DNA of 64,000 nucleotides from Angomonas deanei (lineage: Eukaryota; Euglenozoa; Kinetoplastea; Trypanosomatida; Trypanosomatidae): assembly GCA_903995115.1 (NCBI GenBank), contig LR877148.1:374501-438500 (forward strand), read 5' to 3'. The first letter of the stretch is position 1, and each line of letters begins with the position of its first letter. Under the pieces are notes generated by a model. That model was given only the letters and a program-made list of their open reading frames with translations, had not been told where the DNA came from and did not search any database. The position numbers were made by a program, and so were the translations under genes. Shown here in pieces: positions 58,201-64,000 of the stretch.

Positions 58201-61080
58201 ACTCCACGGACTGTTATTTAAAAATTAATGACAACCAGGAGTACTTTGACGCACTCATGATGGGCTTGACCAATATTATTCGCGTGTGCTGTTCTTTTGG
58301 CAATTCCATGCAAACAGAGCTGCTGTTGGAGTCGTCGTATGAGTTAACCAATATCAGCCAAGTGGTGTCCGTCTCCAATCCCCAGAAACCGGTCGTGACA
58401 GTGGTGGGCCCCCTTTCCATGGTTCGCATAGAGCTGCTGAGTCGCTACGTCGACCTGTACGCCGCGTTCGGGTCGTTTTTCTCCTCTCGCATGTGGCAAG
58501 CCGCCTACTCCTCCGTTTCCTTTCTGGATGTATTAGCCAATGGGATAGACGGGCTGTGGAGACGGCAGGATAAGCACTTGCTCTTTTCAAAGCAAAACGC
58601 AAACACCGTGAAGGCCGACCCCTCCCTCTATACGGACATGTTTTTCGGCAACTTGACATTAGTTCCACCGTCCATTGAGAACAATTCGTGGAAGAATCGG
58701 TACCAAATCTTGAGCTCGATAAGAGTGGCGCGCTCCAAGACACAGAGCGTGGACTACTGGGTAGAGAAGCTGTTTGACGCCACGTGCTACCCTTCCTCCG
58801 CCCAACTGCAAATGTCCAATGCCCTTTCGCTTGTCTGTGGAAGGGAGTTACAGCATGGTCGCACTTTTTCATTGACGAAACTGTTTGACTTTGTCACCAT
58901 TTGCGCCCCCATCTCCACCCGACTGCAGTGGCGTGACCTGTGGATGAATGTAATGCCCGTGTTCATTTCAGCCGGTAACATGAAAGCGAGCGTGTGTAAT
59001 CCAACGCTGGACGGACTTCGTCTAATCGCCCTGTCGTATCTCACCCGTGAGGAGTTGGTGAACTATTCCTTCCAGAAGGAAGTCCTCCGCCCATTCGGGG
59101 AGATCTTCATGGCCAACAGCAGCGCGGGGGCACGGAAAAAGATTATCGATATTGTGGCCGAACTGGTGGATCTGAGAGCCGCCTACTTGGCGAGTGGTTG
59201 GCACGTGGTCTTTTCGTGCCTCAGCCGGGCGGCAGGTTTCCCCGAGGTGGTGGAGCAGGCGTGGAGTGTCTGCTTGCACATTGTCAAACGACACATTGAG
59301 CACGTCAAGGAGTACTTTAACGATTTGGTGTTCTGCTTCGCGTCCTTCGCGGGGTGTGAGGTGGAGGAGATTGCGCTGTGTTCCCTTTCCTTCAGTGTCG
59401 CGTGCGGCCATTGGCTGCAATACGGTCTAGACCCAGTCCCCAGTGACGTGACAACCCCTCAGGATGTGCTGCGTTGGGCTACACGGATGAAGTCGGCGGA
59501 CATTGAGCTGTCTACCATGGCCCATTTGGATAAAAAGTACCCGAGAGTCTCACTCGCCCAGGAACCGCTCAGCGGGACCAATCTACTCCAACCACCAAGT
59601 GATTTCACGACGAAGACAGTGTACCAGCTGTGGCTCTCTCTGTTTGAGTGCATGGTGCCGGTGATTGTGACGCACAAGATGGTCCGGGTCCGCGCCCATG
59701 CGATTTCCGCCATGCTAAATCTACTGAGCTTTTACGGCTGCTTGTTCGAGGAAGAGGTGCAGGCCTCGATCGTCCTTGGCGTTCTAAAGCGACTGGCCAC
59801 CACCTTAATCAAGGAGACCCCTACCGAAGACACCAAGGAGGAGTATGATCGAACCGATTACAAACTTCTCGTGTTGTTGATGACGAAAGGCATGTTCACG
59901 GCCTCCAACGATTGTCCTAGCATGGCGAGGTTGACCTCGACGGCGTTACGCAGCATCATTGAAAATATACAAGTTTACCAACGCCGCGATTGAGAATGAT
60001 CTGGTAGATGTATTGGTCCGGGTGTGCGAAGACATTTTGATGTGCTTTGAAATGGCCGCCGTTCGTCCGTCAGGCTCTGGCAGCACACCGGATCCCCCAG
60101 CGGATCCTCTCATCGCGGGCTTGATGAACGAGAACCGCCAGATTGGCAGCGTGGACATTTTTAATTACAAGAAGACGGCGTCGTGGGTGGAGTTGCATGA
60201 GAGTGTCATCTTCTCCAATTTGAGACCGGTGTTCGGGAGACTCATCACCAGCCACGACGGTGTGAAACAACAACTATTCGACGACGTCTTTGTTGGGTTT
60301 AACGTCATACTGCGGGAGCTGAAAGATTCTTTTCTGAAGAATAGCGAAAACAGGGAGTTCTGCCTTTTTCTGTTTCACTGCACACGGCACGTTTTGCTGG
60401 GCATCGCAAACTACCTCCTGACGTCGGAGAACACCGAGTCCCTCTCTGTGCTATACAGTATGGTAGAACCGGCCGAGGATGAGGGAGTCGAGCTGCTTCC
60501 ACTTTTGCCAGCCGAATACCTGTTGCTGTCCCCCTTTACATGGGTCCTTATCGATTTTAGCGTTCGCGAGTTCCAGAATAAGGCGACCTATCCCGCGCTG
60601 CAAGAACAGCTCAATGCCAAGTGCCATACGTTCACCAAATTGTTGTCTCTTTCCCGTCAGTACTGTCTGCAGCAAACCGCCCAGGCGGCGCCGCCTTCGG
60701 CGGAATCAGACCCCAAGGAGACGCCCCAGCGTCGGTCCTTTGCCGATATCTTTCCCGTCTGCAAGGATTCTTTCCCCGACCGGAAAAGTGAGACCCCGGA
60801 GAATGGACGGATACACTTCTGTCAGTGGCTGTACTTGATGCAGATTTTATCGGTGCGTTGCCTCTTTACGTTTCCGGAAGGGGGTGTGGGAACCTTCTTC
60901 CGCAGCGAACGGTTCCTGTTTGACGCGCTCTCCAACTTCCCCAGTCAAATCGAGGAAACCATGGCGAAGGAGTTCTTTTGGAGTTGTTGGAACGAACTCG
61001 GTCTGCATTGTAATATGACAGAGGAGTGTACATTTGAGTTGTGTTTAGGTTTGTTGCGAAATAAAATTACCGTTGTTTGA
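55239..61080 (+). CDS. BIG-type Sec7-domain ARF guanine-nucleotide exchange factor, one frame break
   Basis: Activates ARF GTPases by GDP/GTP exchange at Golgi and post-Golgi membranes (family knowledge). Residues about 466-505 hold the HUS-like box (FIEEPQNLIGLFLNYDCNTH) typical of BIG/Sec7p/GBF proteins. The Sec7 domain spans about 612-838. The glutamic finger is E748 in GFKLLGEAQ, where most family members have LPGE, and the second motif reads ADTAFILSFSICMLNTDAHS, then VKNKMT. A 45-residue Ser/Glu/Pro-rich insert (about 645-690) splits the first part of the domain. Long helical C-terminal regions fit the HDS repeats. The frame from 55239 stops at 59993, but the next frame continues (FTNAAIENDLVDVLVRVCED) to TGA at 61078. 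Dropping one A from the four-A run near 59962 joins them into 1,946 residues, a normal size for the family. Probably one intact gene with a one-base error. Confidence 0.9.
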
Positions 61081-61447
61081 AAAGATGACAGATGGTCGCC
61101 GTGAGTGAGATAAAGACGATATTTGTGGCCTTTTTGTTTTTCTTTGTTTTGATTTGCCGAAACCACCACTATAATGCACATTTGTTCGGACTGTAAACTA
61201 CGCCTCTTTTTTTTTTTTTTTCAATTGGTTCAGAGACAGCTGCCCACTGTGATTCCATATTTAGTACGTTATATCCACTCCGTCTCCCTCTATCATTGTT
61301 GTTGTGTGTAGTGTATTTTATTATTCTTTGTTTAGTTTTTCTTCTCTTCGTTGCTCATATAGCCATTTGATTTTTAAGGCGCAAAATATTATATCTTTAT
61401 TCTACAGAAGAACAAAATACTATAGTATAAAAATAAAAAAAAAGGAA
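61081..61447. other. Intergenic spacer and PP2C leader
   Basis: 367 bp. After the Sec7 stop there is an AT-rich stretch, then a T-run and acceptor (61203-61233), then a possible 214-nt leader with further pyrimidine-AG sites (for example AG at 61360-61361 after TTTTTCTTCTCTTCG). No other gene seen. Confidence 0.7.
61203..61233 (+). promoter_or_regulatory. Candidate spliced-leader acceptor
   Basis: CCTC plus a T-run, then CAATTGGTTCAG with AG at 61232-61233. Because later pyrimidine-AG pairs exist up to 61361, the site used is uncertain. Confidence 0.5.
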
Positions 61448-62584
61448 ATGAGTCACCCTAACGACAAATCGCCTGAGACGAATTCCCCTCCCCATCCGCC
61501 ACCGACAGAACCGAAGAAGGCCCGTCTTAGCTCCAAAGAGAAACCGGCTCCGGCCGTGTGTGACTCCCCCGACATGAAGGACGCAACGGCGGAGAAGGCA
61601 AAGTCTGGCAAGTTACCGGCCCGAAATGTTAGCCACGCCTGCAACCAGCAAGACGCGGAACAGTGCTTGCAACGGGTGAGTAGTGCGAAGCGGCGGGCCT
61701 TTGTGCGCGTGTTCGACTACGGCGCTACCGCGGAGCAAGGCAACCGCCGCACGATGGAGGACCAGCACATTATGCTGGCGGAGGGGATCCCCTTCTTTGG
61801 GGTCTACGACGGCCACGGCGGTACCGCCTGTGCCGAGTACCTCCGTGACAACTTGCACACCTGGATTCTAAGCCACGCGGAGGTGCGGACGAACCCGGAG
61901 AAGGCCATCTTTGATTCTATCGTAGAGGCCGACCGCAAGTTTCTCTCCGAAACCGACGAAACTAGTAACGAATCGGGCTGTGTGTGCGCCGTGGTGTTAG
62001 TGCTGGAGGATAAGTTAGTCATAGGAAACGTCGGAGACACGGAGGCCATTCTCTGCCGAAGTGGAAAGCCAATCCTGCTCACCACGAAACACAACCTTAG
62101 TAGCAACCCCGACGAACTGGAGCGTGTCCGCGGCGTGGGTGGAAGGATCTTTCAGAACCGCGTAGGGCACCCCAAGTTCAACCCCAGTGTGATTAGTTTA
62201 GCGGTCACACGCGCCATCGGGGATGCCGGATACAAGCTCGACGAGTACACGGACGGTAAGCCGTCTGGGGTCATCGCGGAGCCCTCCACCAAGACGGTCC
62301 AACTCACCAACGAGGATGAGTACGTGGTGATTGGCTGCGACGGTCTGTGGGATGTGATGACGTACGAGGATGTCACCAAGTTCTGCTGCGAGCGGCTGAA
62401 GTCGAACCAAAACGCGCAGAGCGTCGCCGAGGAGCTGGTGCGTGCTGCCCTCAACAATGGTAGCAATGATAATGTGACTGCCATGCTAGTCCGACTGAAC
62501 CGTGGCGTCAACCGCAACAGTCACGAGTTCCTACCAGAGGCCGCCGTCTCCACCTCTTCCCGCAATTTGACCGACTACTCGTAA
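61448..62584 (+). CDS. PP2C-family (PPM) serine/threonine phosphatase
   Basis: 378 residues, intact. It dephosphorylates Ser/Thr with two Mn/Mg ions (family knowledge). The start is the ATG at 61448 (MSHPNDKSPE); the open frame upstream is AT-rich leader without support. Residues 1-85 are Pro/Lys-rich and probably disordered. The PP2C domain follows, with all core motifs: RRTMEDQH (E104, D105), FFGVYDGHGG (D121, G122), VIGNVGDTEAILCR, ISLAVTRAIGDAGYK, IGCDGLWDV (D298) and NGSNDNVTAMLV (D341). Length and domain suggest a soluble cytosolic or nuclear enzyme; substrate unknown. A second PP2C gene follows directly downstream and shares long identical stretches, so this is a tandem pair. Confidence 0.95.
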   Translation: MSHPNDKSPETNSPPHPPPTEPKKARLSSKEKPAPAVCDSPDMKDATAEKAKSGKLPARNVSHACNQQDAEQCLQRVSSAKRRAFVRVFDYGATAEQGNRRTMEDQHIMLAEGIPFFGVYDGHGGTACAEYLRDNLHTWILSHAEVRTNPEKAIFDSIVEADRKFLSETDETSNESGCVCAVVLVLEDKLVIGNVGDTEAILCRSGKPILLTTKHNLSSNPDELERVRGVGGRIFQNRVGHPKFNPSVISLAVTRAIGDAGYKLDEYTDGKPSGVIAEPSTKTVQLTNEDEYVVIGCDGLWDVMTYEDVTKFCCERLKSNQNAQSVAEELVRAALNNGSNDNVTAMLVRLNRGVNRNSHEFLPEAAVSTSSRNLTDYS

Positions 62585-63313
62585 ACTATATATATGCTGA
62601 AGCGCAGTACCAAAACAAAAAAAAAAAAATAACCGAAAAAGGAATTAGAAAAGAAGGAACCGAAAGGAAAACACTCATGAGCACCAATAACGATTCATTT
62701 ACAAATAATAATAATAATAATAAAAAACTAAAATATTAAAGGTCAAGGGGGACTGAAAATGAAAGTACATATTTCCGTCAAAAAAGAATATTGTGGAGAT
62801 TAATCTTTTTTTTTTTTTTATCCCCCTTTGATTATGTTGAAGTTGTACTCTTGGAGAGAGATATTGTCATGTATATACGATAATACTGTTAGATACAACG
62901 CTCTTTTATTTTGTGTTTTCCTTTTCTCATTTTGTTGCTAACCCAGTTCACTGAAGATAATTCTGTATGAACGATATAAAATAAGAAAACGACCCGCCGT
63001 CCTACAAACTCAGAAAATTCCTTTTTTTTTATTTTTCATATACTAGTAGAAAACCGTATGTACGTAAATTATCAATGTCTTTTTTATTATTGTTCTTTTT
63101 TTTGTTTGTTTGTTTTGCACCGACCTGTGCACGTGCGTTTGCGCTTGTTGCGTATGCAACAAAAACGAACAGGACCATAAAAATATACGCCTCTTCTCCA
63201 CTTCTCATCAAAGAGTTTTTTTTGTTTTTAAAAAGCAAAAAAGAAGAACCAATTTTTTTTTCCTTTCAAAATAGTATTTAATAGTAAGTCCGTTTGGTGG
63301 AGATTTTTCTCGT
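62585..63313. other. Intergenic spacer between PP2C genes
   Basis: 729 bp of AT-rich DNA: an A-run near 62617, AAT repeats near 62706-62722, a T-run near 62806, and T/G-rich sequence near 63080-63115. A 68-codon open frame at 63075-63281 is Phe/Leu-rich because it reads through T-runs and is not credible. The acceptor of the next gene lies at its end. Confidence 0.75.
63252..63274 (+). promoter_or_regulatory. Spliced-leader acceptor: T-run and TAG
   Basis: A T/C run (63253-63267) followed by CAAAATAG, AG at 63273-63274, gives a 39-nt leader to the ATG at 63314. An in-frame TAG at 63272 rules out an earlier start. Confidence 0.65.
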
Positions 63314-64000
63314 ATGCTACAGAGTGAACAACGACCTCATTTATCAAGTATGAAAAGCGAAAAAAGTGTTCACTCATTGAGTCTCCAGACGCACGGTTTT
63401 AAACCGCCTCGTGCACCATTAGCAGAGGGTAGCGAGGATAACGTAGGACATCAGGGAAAGATGGAGCGACAGTCCTCGGTGCTCACCACACCGCTGAGTA
63501 ACAAGTACAATCTTCCCGGTGTCCTCTGTAATGACAGTATTAGCAACTGTGGCTCGGAGGGCGCCACGTCCACCATGTGGCGTATGATGGACTTTGGTGT
63601 GTCGGCGGAACAGGGTACGAGGAAAACAATGGAAGACAAGCACACGATGCTGGCGGAGGGGATCCCCTTCTTTGGGGTTTATGACGGACACGGCGGCACG
63701 GGTTGTGCGGAGTACCTCCGTGATAATCTTCATAGACTTATTCTCAGTCACCCGGAGGTGAAAACACAACCCGATAAGGCGCTGAGAGAGGGCATTTTGG
63801 AGGCCGACCGAGCCTTTCTGAAAAAGTGCGAGGCGGAGCAGACGGACTCCGGTTGTGTCTGCGCCGTTGTCCTCCTGGTGGGGGACAAACTGGTAGTGGG
63901 CAACGTCGGTGATACCGAGATTGTCTTGTGCCGCGATGGAAAGGCGACGGCTCTCACGACAAAGCACTCCCCAAAGTTTGACCCCACCGAGGCGGACCGC
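63314..64000 (+). CDS. PP2C-family phosphatase, second tandem copy (truncated by window edge)
   Basis: 229 codons visible, open at the right edge. The start is the ATG at 63314 (MLQSEQRPHL); a TAG lies in frame at 63272 with no ATG between. Residues 1-90 are unlike the first copy. The PP2C domain then shows RKTMEDKH, FFGVYDGHGG, DSGCVCAVVLLV and VVGNVGDTEIVLCR, so the first metal-binding residues are present; the C-terminal aspartates are beyond the window. 32 bp at 63657-63688 are identical to 61772-61803 in the first copy. The differing N-terminal extensions suggest different targeting or regulation. Confidence 0.93.
   Translation, partial: MLQSEQRPHLSSMKSEKSVHSLSLQTHGFKPPRAPLAEGSEDNVGHQGKMERQSSVLTTPLSNKYNLPGVLCNDSISNCGSEGATSTMWRMMDFGVSAEQGTRKTMEDKHTMLAEGIPFFGVYDGHGGTGCAEYLRDNLHRLILSHPEVKTQPDKALREGILEADRAFLKKCEAEQTDSGCVCAVVLLVGDKLVVGNVGDTEIVLCRDGKATALTTKHSPKFDPTEADR

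Noticed and set aside
63075-63281. 68-codon frame between the PP2C genes
   Set aside because: Phe/Leu-rich because of T-runs, no domain, and it overlaps the acceptor of the next gene.

Overview
The window looks like nuclear DNA of a kinetoplastid, most likely a trypanosomatid. All genes appear intronless and lie in two head-to-head directional clusters. Gene starts are mostly preceded by a polypyrimidine tract and an AG (spliced-leader acceptor signals). Intergenic DNA is AT-rich with poly-A/T runs and microsatellites, and several proteins match families of the flagellum attachment zone (FAZ). I cannot name the species.

Layout. Minus strand, transcribed leftwards: a C2/coiled-coil gene (12359-14813), a 476-residue gene with a dynein-stalk-like domain (10177-11607), and a very long FAZ1-like repeat gene (9913 leftwards, cut by the window edge). 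A 5 kb divergent strand-switch region (14814-19831) follows, with a GC-rich island and a 13-G run near 17050. Plus strand, transcribed rightwards: three FAZ1-family genes in tandem (19832-42246, about 7,470 residues; 42522-45904; 46633-55049), a BIG-type Sec7 ARF exchange factor (55239-61080), and two tandem PP2C phosphatases (61448-62584 and 63314 to the right edge).

How the genes relate. Six neighbouring genes on both sides of the strand switch encode long coiled-coil, cytoskeleton-type proteins. Four carry a FAZ1-type conserved globular domain, one has a coiled coil plus C2 domain (the architecture of T. brucei CC2D/FAZ2), and two carry a helical domain resembling the dynein microtubule-binding stalk. 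I read this as a clustered set of genes for attaching the flagellum to the cell cytoskeleton. The three plus-strand paralogues exchange long, nearly identical segments and contain large arrays of 243- to 387-bp repeats. The minus-strand gene has about 84 copies of a 75-bp repeat.

Caution. Six of the eight genes have reading-frame breaks. Most are small indels in repeats or A-runs, and several cluster within a few hundred bases, which points to consensus errors more than to pseudogenes. I annotate these as single genes and give each break. There are no convincing tRNA, rRNA, CRISPR or mobile-element features.
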